From: DAHUZL01 sp035533215
Lineage (GTDB): Bacteria; Chloroflexota; Dormibacteria; Aeolococcales; Bog-877
Direction: 5' to 3'
DNA: 64,000 nt
Assembly: GCA_035533215.1 (NCBI GenBank)
Contig: DATLUG010000031.1
Coordinates: 1 to 64,000 of the forward strand
Shown: positions 33,248 through 42,423 of the stretch, piece by piece
How positions within the stretch are numbered: position 1 is the first letter of the stretch
Layout of the letters: the number at the start of each line of letters is the position of its first letter
The notes under the pieces: model-generated
The model's database searches: none
What the model was told of the DNA's origin: nothing
Seen by the model: the letters and a program-made list of their open reading frames with translations, nothing else
Translations under genes and position numbers: made by a program

Positions 33248-35972
33248 AGCGGAGCACCTCCACCGGCCGGACCCGCACCGGCCGCCATCCCACCAGGGCC
33301 GCGGTGAGCACCGCCACCACCACCGCCCCCAGGATGATCGCCAGCGCCAGCGGGGTGGCGATGCCGAGCGACAGCTTGAGCGCCCGGTGGGCGAGCAGCG
33401 AAACGGCGAGGGCGATCGCGATCATCCCGAAGGTCGCCCCCAGCCCGCTGACCACCCCGGTCTCCACCAGCACCTGGGCGAGCACCGTCCCGGAGCTGTG
33501 GCCGACGGCCTTCTGGATGCCCAGCTCGCGGCGGCGCTCCAGCAGCGCCAGCGCCACCGCGTTGGCGATGATCACGATCCCGGCCAGCAGCGCCAGCGAG
33601 GCCATGGCGGCGAGGAAGGCGATCGCGTTGCCGAGGAACTGGTCGACCACCTGGGCGAGGTCGGTGAGGTCGATCACGACCGCGCCGGGGGCGCTGGCAC
33701 GCAGGGCACGGACGGCGCGGGCGCGCAGCGATTGGGGGAACTTGAAGGCGATGACGAGGTTCTCGGTGCTGCCGCCCACCGACGCGGCCAGCGATCGCGC
33801 CCCCAGGATCGGGGCCAGTGTGAGGGTGAGGTTGATGCCGCCCTTGTGCACCGCCAGCGGCGAGTAGAACCCCACCACCCGGAGCGCCACCGGCCTGCCG
33901 CCGCCGGGAGCGACCACCGTCAGTCGGTCGCCCAGCAGAAGTCGGGGCGCGCTCCGATTCAGCCCCGCCGGCACCAGCACGTTGCCGGTGCCGACGTCAC
34001 CGGGACGGAGCTGGCGGCCGTCCGTCACCGCGATCTGGGGCAGCTGGTGCCGGCCCAGGGCGAAGCCGTCGATCCCGCCGAGCTGACCGAGCACCGCCTG
34101 CTCGGCCCCGTCGTGGATGGTGGCGAGGACCGATCGGAGCGGCTTTCCGTCCACGGTCAGCGCCTGCACCTGGACGGCGAGGGAGGTCTGCTGCGGCACC
34201 CCGGGGTAGCGGGTGGCGGCCCGGACCAGCCCGGCGCTGTCCCGCAGCGGCGCCACCGCGAAGACGTTGTCGGTGGCGTCCTTGGTGAGGAAGCCGTTGA
34301 GGTCGGAGCGGAGGTCGGTGCCGATGATGAGGATCAGCCCCACCGCGAACACCCCCACGAAGAGGGCGACCGCGGTGGTGGCGGTGCGGGCGCGCTGGCG
34401 CTCCAGGTTGCGCAGTGCCATCCGCGCCACCACCTTGAACGGACGCGGCAGGACCACCACCACGTATCCGAGCAGGGCGATCGCGATCAGCACGGCGCCC
34501 ACCGCCCGCAGCACCGGGACCCGCGCCACCGCCACCGCCACCAGCAGCGCCACCGTCACCAGGGCCAGGTGGCGCACCGAGTACCGCTCCGGCACCGGCA
34601 GGTGTCCCACCACCCACAGCACCAGGGTGAAGATCGCGGTGAGGACGGTCAGCGCGATCCCGGTCCCCACCACCAGCCAGAAGGCGAGGGCGAGGCTGCC
34701 CAGCACCGCCGCCGCCAGCAGCCAGAAGAGGGCCGCGATCAGGACCAGGAGGAGGGCGGTGGGCGCGGCCGCGGTCAACGAGCGCGGCGCGGTCTCGTCG
34801 CGCAGGACCGCGATCGGTCGGATCCCGGAGAGGCGTGCGATCGGGAGGACCGCGAAGATGCAGGCGGTGGCGACGCCGATGCCGACCCCGGAGAGCACGA
34901 TGGCGGGGGACACCGTGAACGCGATCGGGATCCCCACCAGGGCGACCAGCAGCCGGCTGGCGCCGAAGCTGAGCCCGGTCCCGAGGAGGGCGCCGCCGAT
35001 CCCGCCGGCGAGACCGAGCCACGCCGCCTCCAGTCCGAAGAGCCGGTAGAGGTCGAGCCGGCGATAGCCGGTGGTCTTCAGCATCGCGATCTCCATCCGC
35101 CGCCGCGAGAGGCTCACCTGCATGGTGTTGACGATCCCGATGCCGCCGATCAGGAGGGCGAGGAGCCCGGCGATGCTGAGGAAGGTGTTGAGACCGCTGT
35201 CGGCGCTCTGGTCCTGGTGGAGGGCCTGGTGCACCGTCTCGACGGTGGTGAGCGGCAGCAGCGCGTGGATCCGGCGGGCCACCCGGGCCGCCCCCGCGGC
35301 GCTCTGGGTGTCGGCGTAGACGGCGCCATAGACGGAAGGCCGGTTCCCGAGCAGGCGCCGGAGCGTCGTCCGGCCCACGAAGAGCACGCCGGTGCCGCCG
35401 AAGGAGGCCGGGGCGACCCCGCTGATCACCCCGCCCACCCGCCACTGCGCCGTCCGGAGCGCGCCCAGCGCGCTGACCGCGAGGCGATCGCCGGCGGCGG
35501 CATGGAGCTGGCTCGCGGACGAGCTGTCGATGACGACCGTCCCCGCCCGCGCCACCAGCTGGCGGAAGCTGCCGCGGGCGCCCGCGGCCAGCCCGATCGG
35601 CCCGGTCAGCGGGAAGGCGGCGGGGTCGACGGCGTCCACCACGGTGGGAGCGCTGTGGCCGCCGGCCGCGGTGACGGTGGCCTCGGCCTCCGCGACCGCG
35701 GTCCACCGCGTGATCAGCCCGCTGGCCTGCAGCCGGCGGAAGACCTGGAGCTGACCCGCCTGCAGCGGCACCGCGATCGACACCACCGAGACGTCGCCGC
35801 CATTCGCCTGCCGCACGGTGGAGGTCACCGATCCGCTCACCATCGCCGCCGCCAGCTGCAGGGAGACGATCGCCATCACCCCCACCCCGATGCAGAAGAC
35901 GGCCAGCGCGGTGCGCTCCCCGCCCCGCCGCAGGGAGCGGATCGTGTAGCGGAGGGTGAGGGCGAGCCTCAC
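33240..35972 (-). CDS. FtsX-like ABC permease (MacB/LolC superfamily), 910 aa
   Basis: Large permease with a single N-terminal membrane helix (GERTALAVFCIGVGVMAIVSLQLAAAMVSG), a periplasm/outside-facing MacB-type domain of about 220 residues, three helices (LSIAGLLALLIGGIGIVNTM with SLSRRRMEIAMLKTTGYRR), then several helices, a second extracytoplasmic domain, and a final three-helix FtsX repeat (LALLERRRELGIQKAVGHSS). The duplicated FtsX domains with ERR-E-G-LKA-G motifs define the family. It probably extrudes a lipid, lipoprotein or peptide as a mechanotransmission exporter with the ATPase at 35969. The GTG start overlaps the ATPase stop by four bases. Confidence 0.9.
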   Translation of the reverse strand: MRLALTLRYTIRSLRRGGERTALAVFCIGVGVMAIVSLQLAAAMVSGSVTSTVRQANGGDVSVVSIAVPLQAGQLQVFRRLQASGLITRWTAVAEAEATVTAAGGHSAPTVVDAVDPAAFPLTGPIGLAAGARGSFRQLVARAGTVVIDSSSASQLHAAAGDRLAVSALGALRTAQWRVGGVISGVAPASFGGTGVLFVGRTTLRRLLGNRPSVYGAVYADTQSAAGAARVARRIHALLPLTTVETVHQALHQDQSADSGLNTFLSIAGLLALLIGGIGIVNTMQVSLSRRRMEIAMLKTTGYRRLDLYRLFGLEAAWLGLAGGIGGALLGTGLSFGASRLLVALVGIPIAFTVSPAIVLSGVGIGVATACIFAVLPIARLSGIRPIAVLRDETAPRSLTAAAPTALLLVLIAALFWLLAAAVLGSLALAFWLVVGTGIALTVLTAIFTLVLWVVGHLPVPERYSVRHLALVTVALLVAVAVARVPVLRAVGAVLIAIALLGYVVVVLPRPFKVVARMALRNLERQRARTATTAVALFVGVFAVGLILIIGTDLRSDLNGFLTKDATDNVFAVAPLRDSAGLVRAATRYPGVPQQTSLAVQVQALTVDGKPLRSVLATIHDGAEQAVLGQLGGIDGFALGRHQLPQIAVTDGRQLRPGDVGTGNVLVPAGLNRSAPRLLLGDRLTVVAPGGGRPVALRVVGFYSPLAVHKGGINLTLTLAPILGARSLAASVGGSTENLVIAFKFPQSLRARAVRALRASAPGAVVIDLTDLAQVVDQFLGNAIAFLAAMASLALLAGIVIIANAVALALLERRRELGIQKAVGHSSGTVLAQVLVETGVVSGLGATFGMIAIALAVSLLAHRALKLSLGIATPLALAIILGAVVVAVLTAALVGWRPVRVRPVEVLRYE

Positions 35973-36802
35973 CTCTCGGGGTGTCCCTCGGTCGTCCCGG
36001 CCGGCTCGGTCGCGCCGCCCCCTCCGGTCACGCCGTCCGCGCCCCGGGCGGCGAGTGGCCCCGCTCGGTGGCCGTTCGCGCCAGCCGGGGCGAGCTCGTC
36101 GCCCACCAGCTGGCCGTCGGCGATGCGCAGCACCCGGGTCGCCCGGCGCGCCACCGAGTCGTCGTGGGTGGCGACGATGAAGGTGGTGCCGGTCCGTTGG
36201 CGCAGGTCGGCGAGGAGGTCGAGGAGGGCCGTGCCCGACTGGGCGTCGAGGTTGCCCGTGGGCTCGTCGGCGATCACCATCGGCGGCGCCGTCGCCAGGG
36301 CCCGGGCGATCGCGACCCGCTGCTGCTCACCGCCGGAGAGCTGGTTGGGCCGGTGACCGAGGCGGTGGTCGAGCCCGACCAGCCCGAGGAGCTCTCTGGC
36401 GCGGGCCGACGGCGAGCCGGGGTGGTTGCCGACGTAGAGGGGGATCTCGACGTTCTCCTGGGCGGTGAGGCTGGGGATCAGGTTGTAGGCCTGGAACACC
36501 ATCCCCACGGTGCGGTTGCGGATCGCCGCCAGCTGCGACTCGCGCATGTGGGTGATGTCGATCCCGTCCAGCAGGACCTGGCCCCGGCTGGGCAGGTCCA
36601 ACCCGCTGATGCAGCCGAGCAGGGTGCTCTTGCCGCTGCCGGAGGGGCCCATGATGGCCACGAACTCGCCCCGCTCGACCCGGAAGGTGATCCCCCGGAG
36701 GATGTCCAGGATCCCGGTGGCGAAGGGCAGCGAGCGCCAGAGCTCGCGCACCTCCAGGGCCGCCCGGCCAGCGTCAGGCGCAGGTTCTCCCACCTCGCGC
36801 AT
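35969..36802 (-). CDS. ABC ATPase of LolD/MacB type
   Basis: A 277-residue ATPase paired with the FtsX-like permease. Walker A MGPSGSGKST, Q-loop VGMVFQAYNLIPSLTAQENV, signature LSGGEQQRVAIARAL, Walker B VIADEPTGNLD and H-loop FIVATHDDSVA are all intact. The YNLIP-LTA-ENVE-P sequence is diagnostic for the LolD/MacB/FtsE class. The last 40 residues are a Gly/Ala/Glu-rich tail not found in the family core. ATG 36802 is divergent from the methylenetetrahydrofolate reductase gene, only 27 bases between starts. Confidence 0.92.
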   Translation of the reverse strand: MREVGEPAPDAGRAALEVRELWRSLPFATGILDILRGITFRVERGEFVAIMGPSGSGKSTLLGCISGLDLPSRGQVLLDGIDITHMRESQLAAIRNRTVGMVFQAYNLIPSLTAQENVEIPLYVGNHPGSPSARARELLGLVGLDHRLGHRPNQLSGGEQQRVAIARALATAPPMVIADEPTGNLDAQSGTALLDLLADLRQRTGTTFIVATHDDSVARRATRVLRIADGQLVGDELAPAGANGHRAGPLAARGADGVTGGGGATEPAGTTEGHPER

Positions 36803-36829
36803 GGTACAGACACGTAGGATGCGGCGCAG

Positions 36830-37684
36830 ATGCCAGCCACCGCCGACTGCTCGGTCGAGCTCTCGCTGCCGCTCCGTCCCGACCTCGGCCGGGTCCTGCG
36901 AGCGCTGGACGACCTCGCGCCCGCGATCCCTGTGGTCGGGCTCACCGACAACCATGCCGGCCGCGCCCGGCTCTCCCCGCTGGCGGCGATCCCCACCTGC
37001 CTACGGCGCGGGGTCCGCCCGGTGGTCCACCTGAACTGCCGCGACCGCAATCGCCTGGGCCTGCGCCAGCAGGCGGTGGGCGCGGCGGCGATGGGGGCGA
37101 GCGGGATCCTGGTGGTTCGCGGCGACCCGCTCCCGGACCAGCCCGGCATCGGCGTGAGCGTGCTGGAGGTGCTGCAGCGGCTGCCCGCCTGGACGGCGCC
37201 CGACCCGCTGCCGCGCGGCGCCGTCGTGAACCCCTTCGCCCCGGTCCGCCGCGAGATGGCGCTGTTGGAGCGAAAGGCAGCCGCGGGGGTGGAGTTCCTG
37301 CAGACCCAGATGGTCTTCGACCTGGACGCGCTCGACCGCTTCCTCCTCCGGGTGGACCAGGTGGTGCCGACCGCGGTCCCCATCTTCGCCAGCGTGGGCG
37401 TCCTCCGATCCGAGCGGATGCTGACCTTCGTGCGGGAGCGCCTGCGCGACTGCCCGATCCCGGAGCCGGCCGCCCGCCGGATCCGCGCCGGGGAGGGGGT
37501 GGAGCTGGCGACCGAGCTGGCGGCGGCCATCGGGGCGCGCCCGCGGCTTCGCCTCCACGTCATCCCCCTCGGAGCCGAGACCGCGGTCCGCCGGATCGCC
37601 CGCGCGTACCGGAGCCAGCGCTCCGCCGCGGAGGCCGCCCTGCCGCCGGTTGCCGGCGGCCTTCGGCGCGGGAACGGACCCTGA
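36830..37684 (+). CDS. metF: methylenetetrahydrofolate reductase-like protein
   Basis: A 284-residue TIM-barrel flavoprotein of the MTHFR family (5,10-methylene-THF to 5-methyl-THF). The block PVVHLNCRDRNRLGLRQQAV with GASGILVVRGDP corresponds to the folate/FAD binding region HLTCRD-N and ILALRGDP. FLQTQMVFD matches the later F-TQ-FFD motif. VGLTDNHAGRARLSPLA fits the actinobacterial-type family. N-terminal sequence is shorter than E. coli MetF. It probably supplies methyl-THF or a related C1 intermediate. The close neighbour downstream is an amino-acid decarboxylase with an 11-base gap. Confidence 0.8.
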   Translation: MPATADCSVELSLPLRPDLGRVLRALDDLAPAIPVVGLTDNHAGRARLSPLAAIPTCLRRGVRPVVHLNCRDRNRLGLRQQAVGAAAMGASGILVVRGDPLPDQPGIGVSVLEVLQRLPAWTAPDPLPRGAVVNPFAPVRREMALLERKAAAGVEFLQTQMVFDLDALDRFLLRVDQVVPTAVPIFASVGVLRSERMLTFVRERLRDCPIPEPAARRIRAGEGVELATELAAAIGARPRLRLHVIPLGAETAVRRIARAYRSQRSAAEAALPPVAGGLRRGNGP

Positions 37685-37695
37685 CGCCCGAGGCG

Positions 37696-39189
37696 ATGGG
37701 CGCCGGCGGCCCGACCGGGGCGGCCCTCGACCCGGCCCAGCTCGGGCTCGGCGACATGGACCCCGCCGCCTTCCGCCGGCACGGGCACCGAGTGGTGGAG
37801 CAGGTCGCCCGCTACCTGGAGACGGTCGCCGAGCGTCCGCCCCTCGCCGCGGTCGCCCCGGGCAGCGTGCTGGGAGCGCTCCCCGCCCACCCGCCCCGGC
37901 TTCCCGAGCCGCTCGACGCCATCCTCGCTGACGTCGACCGGCTGCTGGTCCCCGCCCTCACCCACTGGAACCACCCGCGCTTCTTCGCCTACTTCGCCTC
38001 CTCGGCCTCGGGGCCGGGGATCTTCGGCGAGTGGCTCGCCGCCGCCTTCAACAGCAACGCCATGCTCTGGCGGACCGGACCGGCGGCGACCGAGCTGGAG
38101 ACGCTGGCGACCCGGTGGCTCGCCGAGCTGATGGGCCTGCCCGGGAGCTGGGTCGGCCACATCAACGACACCGCCTCGGTCTCCACCCTCACCGCCCTCG
38201 CCGCCGCCCGGGAGGCCGCCGGGCTCGGCATCCGCGAGGAGGGGCTCGCCGGCCGTCCCGACCTCCCGCGGCTCCGCGTCTACGGATCCGCCGAGACCCA
38301 CTCCTCGGTCGAGCGGGCGGTGACCACCCTGGGGCTGGGTCGGTGCGGGTACTGCGTCGTCCCGGCCGACCGGGAGTTCCGGATGGACCCCGCTGCCCTG
38401 GCGGCGGCGATCGCGGAGGACCGCCGCCGCGGGTGGCGACCGCTGGCGGTGGTGGCCACGGTCGGGACCACCTCCACCACCAGCTGTGACCCGGTGCCCG
38501 CGATCGCGGAGATCTGCGCCGCGGCGCAGATCTGGCTCCATGTCGACGCCGCCTACGGGGGGGCCCTGGCGATCGCCCCCGAGCACCGCGCCCTGCTGGC
38601 GGGGGCGGAGGGTGCCGACTCGCTCGTCGTCAACCCGCACAAGGGGCTGTTCGTGCCGCTCGACTGCTCGGTGCTGTTCGTCCGCGACCCGCAGCGGCTG
38701 CGGGACGCCTTCGGCCTGGTTCCCGCCTACCTGCGCGCGGGGGTTGGCCCCGCCGGTCCCGACAACCTGATGGACACCGGGGTGGCGCTGGGACGTCGCT
38801 TCCGCGCCCTCAAGCTGTGGATGGTGCTGCGCTACTTCGGCGCCGAGGGGCTGACCGCGCGGATCCGCGAGCACGTCCGCCTGGCAGGCCGGGTGGTCGC
38901 CTTCGTGGACGGGCGGCCGGACTGGGAGCGGCTGGCCCCCGCCCCGATGGCGGTGGTGTGCTTCCGCCACCATCCGGTGGGCGCGGGATGGGACGACGAG
39001 GACCGGCTGGCCGCTCACAACCGGGAGGTGCTGGCGCGCCTCGACGCCGGCGGGGTGGTGTTCTGCTCCGGGACCGAGGTGGGCGGCCGCTTCGCGCTGC
39101 GGGCGGCGGTCGGTCAGCTCCGCACCGGTGACGCCGACGTCGAGCAGCTGCTCGCCGAGCTGGAGCGCGCCGCCGCGGGACCGAGCTGA
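37696..39189 (+). CDS. pyridoxal-phosphate decarboxylase, aromatic L-amino-acid type
   Basis: A 497-residue group II decarboxylase. The N-terminal swap domain starts MDPAAFRRHGHRVVEQVARYLE, followed by THWNHPRFFAYFASS, the substrate loop region and GSAETHSSVERA (PLP-side His/Ser). HVDAAYGGALAI holds the PLP-stacking Asp, and NPHKGLFVPLDC holds the Schiff-base lysine. Members make tryptamine, tyramine, phenethylamine or dopamine. ATG 37696 has a weak ribosome site; ATG 37756, right at the conserved helix, is an alternative. It is co-directional with metF. A stem-loop spanning both stop codons separates it from accA. Confidence 0.9.
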   Translation: MGAGGPTGAALDPAQLGLGDMDPAAFRRHGHRVVEQVARYLETVAERPPLAAVAPGSVLGALPAHPPRLPEPLDAILADVDRLLVPALTHWNHPRFFAYFASSASGPGIFGEWLAAAFNSNAMLWRTGPAATELETLATRWLAELMGLPGSWVGHINDTASVSTLTALAAAREAAGLGIREEGLAGRPDLPRLRVYGSAETHSSVERAVTTLGLGRCGYCVVPADREFRMDPAALAAAIAEDRRRGWRPLAVVATVGTTSTTSCDPVPAIAEICAAAQIWLHVDAAYGGALAIAPEHRALLAGAEGADSLVVNPHKGLFVPLDCSVLFVRDPQRLRDAFGLVPAYLRAGVGPAGPDNLMDTGVALGRRFRALKLWMVLRYFGAEGLTARIREHVRLAGRVVAFVDGRPDWERLAPAPMAVVCFRHHPVGAGWDDEDRLAAHNREVLARLDAGGVVFCSGTEVGGRFALRAAVGQLRTGDADVEQLLAELERAAAGPS

Positions 39190-39212
39190 CCCGGCGCCGG
39201 CGGGCTCAGCTC
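39183..39212. terminator. inverted repeat covering both stop codons of a convergent pair
   Basis: GAGCTGA (39183-39189, ending with the decarboxylase TGA) pairs with TCAGCTC (39206-39212, holding the accA stop on the other strand). Inside, CCCG and CGGG extend the stem (39190-39193 with 39201-39204). Both genes thus end within one hairpin. It probably acts as a bidirectional terminator. Confidence 0.5.
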
Positions 39213-40123
39213 CGGACCGGGGCCGGGGCGGCGGCCAGTCCGTCGATCCGCCGGTAGCGATCGCGCCGGCGGGCCGCGTCCACCCCCTCCTCCGCGAGCC
39301 GGCGGAGGTGGTGGACGAGCCGGGGGCGGAGGAGGGCGGCGGCGCCGTCCCAGTCCAGATGGGCCCCGCCGCAGGGCTCGGCGACCACCTCGTCGGCGAT
39401 CCCCCAGCCCACGAGGTTGGCCGGCTCCAGCCGCAGGGCGGCCGCCGCGTGGCGCTTGCGGCCGGCATCGCGGAAGAGGATCGCCGCGGCCGTCTCGGGC
39501 GAGGCCACGGTGAGGAAGGCGTGCTCCATCACCAGCACCGCGTCCGCCAGGAGGGTGGCGAGGGCGCCGCCGCTCCCGCCCTCGCCGATGACCACCGCGA
39601 CGTACGGGGTCGGCAGGGTGAGCTGGGCCTCGATCGTCTGCGCGATCGCCCACGCCTGCCCGCGCTCCTCGGCCGCCACCCCGGGGTAGGCGCCGGGGAT
39701 GTCGATGAAGCTGAGGACCGGGAGCTGCAGTCGGCCGGCCAGCCGGAAGAGCCGCTGGGCCTTGCGGTATCCCTCGGGATGGGCCATCCCGAAGTTGCGC
39801 CGGCCCCGCTCCTCGAGGGTGCGACCCTTCTGGTTGGCGACCACCGCGACCGGCTCGGCCTCCAGCCGGCCGAGTCCGATGACCACCGCAGGATCGTCCC
39901 CGCCCTGGCGGTCGCCGTGGAGCTCGGTGAAGCCGTCCAGGCAGCGGGCGATGAGGTCGAGCGCGTAGGGGCGATCGGGGTGGCGCGAGAGCTCGATGCG
40001 CTCCCACGCCCGGTCTGCATCGCCGCCGCCGGGCGGCAGGGTGGGAGGCGCCCCTGGCGCCGGAGCCGCACCCCCTGGGTGGGGCTCCGGCAGGCCCCGG
40101 GCCCTCCTGGAGCCGGCGGTCAC
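39206..40123 (-). CDS. accA: acetyl-CoA carboxylase carboxyltransferase subunit alpha
   Basis: A 305-residue crotonase-fold subunit that transfers CO2 from biotin to acetyl-CoA to give malonyl-CoA. Landmarks are WERIELSRHPDRPYALDLI, FTELHGDRQGGDDPAVV, VANQKGRTLEERGRRNFGM (family KGR motif), PVLSFIDIPGAYPGVAAEERGQ and VVIGEGGSGGALA. The GTG start overlaps the accD stop (GTGA). The N-terminal 40 residues are Pro/Gly-rich and variable. The accD-accA order in one operon is common in Firmicutes-like and deep-branching lineages. Confidence 0.94.
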   Translation of the reverse strand: MTAGSRRARGLPEPHPGGAAPAPGAPPTLPPGGGDADRAWERIELSRHPDRPYALDLIARCLDGFTELHGDRQGGDDPAVVIGLGRLEAEPVAVVANQKGRTLEERGRRNFGMAHPEGYRKAQRLFRLAGRLQLPVLSFIDIPGAYPGVAAEERGQAWAIAQTIEAQLTLPTPYVAVVIGEGGSGGALATLLADAVLVMEHAFLTVASPETAAAILFRDAGRKRHAAAALRLEPANLVGWGIADEVVAEPCGGAHLDWDGAAALLRPRLVHHLRRLAEEGVDAARRRDRYRRIDGLAAAPAPVRS

Positions 40124-41013
40124 GCCGCGGTGGCGCCGGCCCCCGCCCGTCCCGGCGGGGCCGCGAGCACCCGGAGCAGCCCGACGACGCACGGGCGCAG
40201 CTCACGGCGGTCGACCACCGCGTCGATCAGGCCCCGCGCGTGGTGGAACTCGCTGGTCTGGAAGCCCGGCGGCAGCTCCTCGTGGGTGACCTGGGCGATG
40301 ACCCTCGCTCCCGTGAAGCCGATCGTCGCCCGGGGCTCGGCCACGATCACATCGCCGAGGGCGGCGAAGCTGGCGATGCTGCCCCCCATGGTCGGGTCGG
40401 CGAGGATCGAGATGAAGGGCATGTGCGCCTCGGCCAGGGTGTGCAGGGCGGCGACGCTCTTGGCCATCTGGAGGAGCGAGAAGACGCCCTCCTGCATCCG
40501 GGCCCCCCCCGAGGTCGTCACGCACACGAACGGGGTGCGTGACGCCGCGCACCGCTCGGCCGCCCGGGCGAGCCGCTCGCCGACCGCCGCCGAGAGGCTG
40601 CCACCCATGAAGTGGAAGTCGAAGGCGGCCAGCCCCACCGCATGGCCGCCCATCCGCGCGGCGCCGCTGAGGAGGGCGTCGGGGAGCTGGTGGCGGGACT
40701 GGGCCTCGGCCAGGCGATCCCGGTAGGGGCGGGTGTCGACGAACCCCAGCCGATCGTGACCGGCGAGGTCCTGGTCCCACTCGCGGAAGCTGCCCGGGTC
40801 GGCCAGCTGGGCGATCCGCTGGTGGGCCCCGATCCGGGTGTGGTGGGCGCACGTCGGGCACACGAAGCACTGCTCGCGCGCCAGGGCCAGGGGATGCGAG
40901 GCGCGGCAGGCGGGGCAGCTCCACCCGGTGCGAGGAGCCGCCGCGGCGCCGGTGATCGGGTGCGGCCGGTCCGGTGACTCGGGCCCGACCGGGCGGACGA
41001 CCGACGGCGCCAT
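40120..41013 (-). CDS. accD: acetyl-CoA carboxylase carboxyltransferase subunit beta
   Basis: A 297-residue partner of AccA. A four-cysteine zinc ribbon (Cys33, Cys36, Cys49, Cys52: CPAC and CPTC) is intact. The crotonase core contains TTSGGARMQEGVFSLLQMAKS, ADPTMGGSIASFAALGDV and IGFTGARVIAQV. ATG 41013 is supported by GGGAGG five bases upstream. First gene of accD-accA, divergent from fabH over about 220 bases that should carry both promoters. The biotin carboxylase and carrier genes are not in the window. Confidence 0.94.
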   Translation of the reverse strand: MAPSVVRPVGPESPDRPHPITGAAAAPRTGWSCPACRASHPLALAREQCFVCPTCAHHTRIGAHQRIAQLADPGSFREWDQDLAGHDRLGFVDTRPYRDRLAEAQSRHQLPDALLSGAARMGGHAVGLAAFDFHFMGGSLSAAVGERLARAAERCAASRTPFVCVTTSGGARMQEGVFSLLQMAKSVAALHTLAEAHMPFISILADPTMGGSIASFAALGDVIVAEPRATIGFTGARVIAQVTHEELPPGFQTSEFHHARGLIDAVVDRRELRPCVVGLLRVLAAPPGRAGAGATAA

Positions 41014-41235
41014 CGACACCTCCCGTGGGAAACTCGGGGCGGGCGCTCGGGGCCGTCCGACGCCCCGCGACGCGGGCGGCCCCGCGGCGGCGCGATCGTC
41101 GACCGACGACCCTGCGTTCTCCTGCACAGTCCCACCCGGTTGCGATTGGTTACGCGGCCCCTGCCGGCCCGCCCCGCCGTGTGCCGTCGCGCCTCCGCGC
41201 GTAACCGAGCGGGCGGGCCCGGCCTTGCAGGTCCC

Positions 41236-42423
41236 GTGGGGACGAACCTCGACGGCGCGGTCGGCGGCGGCGATCACGCCAGCGGCCTCACCGAGGGCGT
41301 CCCCGAAGCGGAGCTGGTGCCGCTCCCGGGCTGCCGGGTGGTCGCGGTCGGGGCGGCGGTGCCGGCCCCGGTGCTGGCCAACCGCCAGCTGACGGCCTTC
41401 CTCGAGACCTCGGAGGAGTGGATCACGACCCGGACCGGGATCCGGGAGCGCCGGGTGGCCCCGGCCGGGACGTCCGTTGCCGACCTCGGGCTCCGGGCCG
41501 CCGAGGTCGCGCTCGCGGCGGCGGGGCTCCCCGCCGCCGGGATCGATGCGGTGATCGGGACCAGCAGCTCCGCCGACGTCACGTTCCCGTCGGTGGCCTG
41601 CCGGATCCAGGCCCGGCTCGGCTGCCCCCCCGGTGTCGCCTTCGACCTCCAGGCGGCCTGCACCGGGATGGTGTACGGCGTGGGCGTGGCCCAGGCGCTG
41701 GTGCGCACCGGGGCGGCGCGGCGGGTCCTGGTGGTGGGCAGCGAGATCTTCACCCGGGTGGTGGACTGGCGCGACCGCGGCACCGCCGTCCTCTTCGGCG
41801 ACGCCGCCGGGGCGATCGTGGTGGGCCCGGCCGGCGACCCCGGCAGCGAGATCCTGGCCGTCCGCCTGGGCGCCGACGGCCGCGGCGCCGACTCCCTGGT
41901 GGCGGCCCCGGTCGGTCCCGGGTCGATGCCCGACCCGCTCGCCCCCGGCCGGCCGGCTCCACCGCGCTCGCTGGGACGGGCGGTGGTGATGAACGGGCGC
42001 GAGGTCTTCCGCTTCAGCACCCAGGTCCTGGAGCGTCTGGTCCGGGAGCTGGCGGCGGCCGCGGAGATCGCCCCCGCCGACATCGAACTGGTCGTCCCCC
42101 ATCAGGCGAACTCGAGGATCCTGGCCACCGCCGCCGGGCGGCTGGGGCTGCCGATCGACCGCTTCGTCCTCAACGTCGACCGGTACGGCAACACCTCGAG
42201 CGCGTCGGTGCCCCTGGCCCTGGTGGAGGCAGCGGCGGCGGGGCGCTGCCGGACAGGTGCCCCGATCGGTCTGGTGGCGTTCGGAGGCGGCCTCACCTGG
42301 GGCGGCATACTCCTGCGCTGGGGCGACACCGCCACCGGTCTCGACGACGCCCGCCATCCCGGCGGCGACCGGGTGGCGGTGCCGGCCGGGGCCCGGGACG
42401 GAAGGGAGGCGACGGGTGGCTGA
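41236..42423 (+). CDS. fabH: beta-ketoacyl-ACP synthase III
   Basis: Starts fatty-acid synthesis by condensing acetyl-CoA (or branched acyl-CoA) with malonyl-ACP. The catalytic triad is visible: Cys in DLQAACTGMVYG, His in PHQANSRI and Asn in GNTSSASVP (residues 142, 289 and 319 from this start). LETSEEWITTRTGIRERR is the family N-terminal block. The start is uncertain: GTG 41236 gives 395 residues, GTG 41317 would give 368, closer to the usual 330-350. A C-terminal tail of about 25 residues exceeds the norm. The last 8 bases overlap fabF, so the two are coupled. Confidence 0.92.
   Translation: MGTNLDGAVGGGDHASGLTEGVPEAELVPLPGCRVVAVGAAVPAPVLANRQLTAFLETSEEWITTRTGIRERRVAPAGTSVADLGLRAAEVALAAAGLPAAGIDAVIGTSSSADVTFPSVACRIQARLGCPPGVAFDLQAACTGMVYGVGVAQALVRTGAARRVLVVGSEIFTRVVDWRDRGTAVLFGDAAGAIVVGPAGDPGSEILAVRLGADGRGADSLVAAPVGPGSMPDPLAPGRPAPPRSLGRAVVMNGREVFRFSTQVLERLVRELAAAAEIAPADIELVVPHQANSRILATAAGRLGLPIDRFVLNVDRYGNTSSASVPLALVEAAAAGRCRTGAPIGLVAFGGGLTWGGILLRWGDTATGLDDARHPGGDRVAVPAGARDGREATGG

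Noticed and set aside
33171..36356. Very long open frame (1061 codons) on the plus strand opposite the FtsX-like gene
   Set aside because: It is a GC-driven mirror of the real minus-strand permease; its translation is Arg/His/Gln-rich without motifs, while the opposite strand encodes a complete FtsX protein with clear domains.
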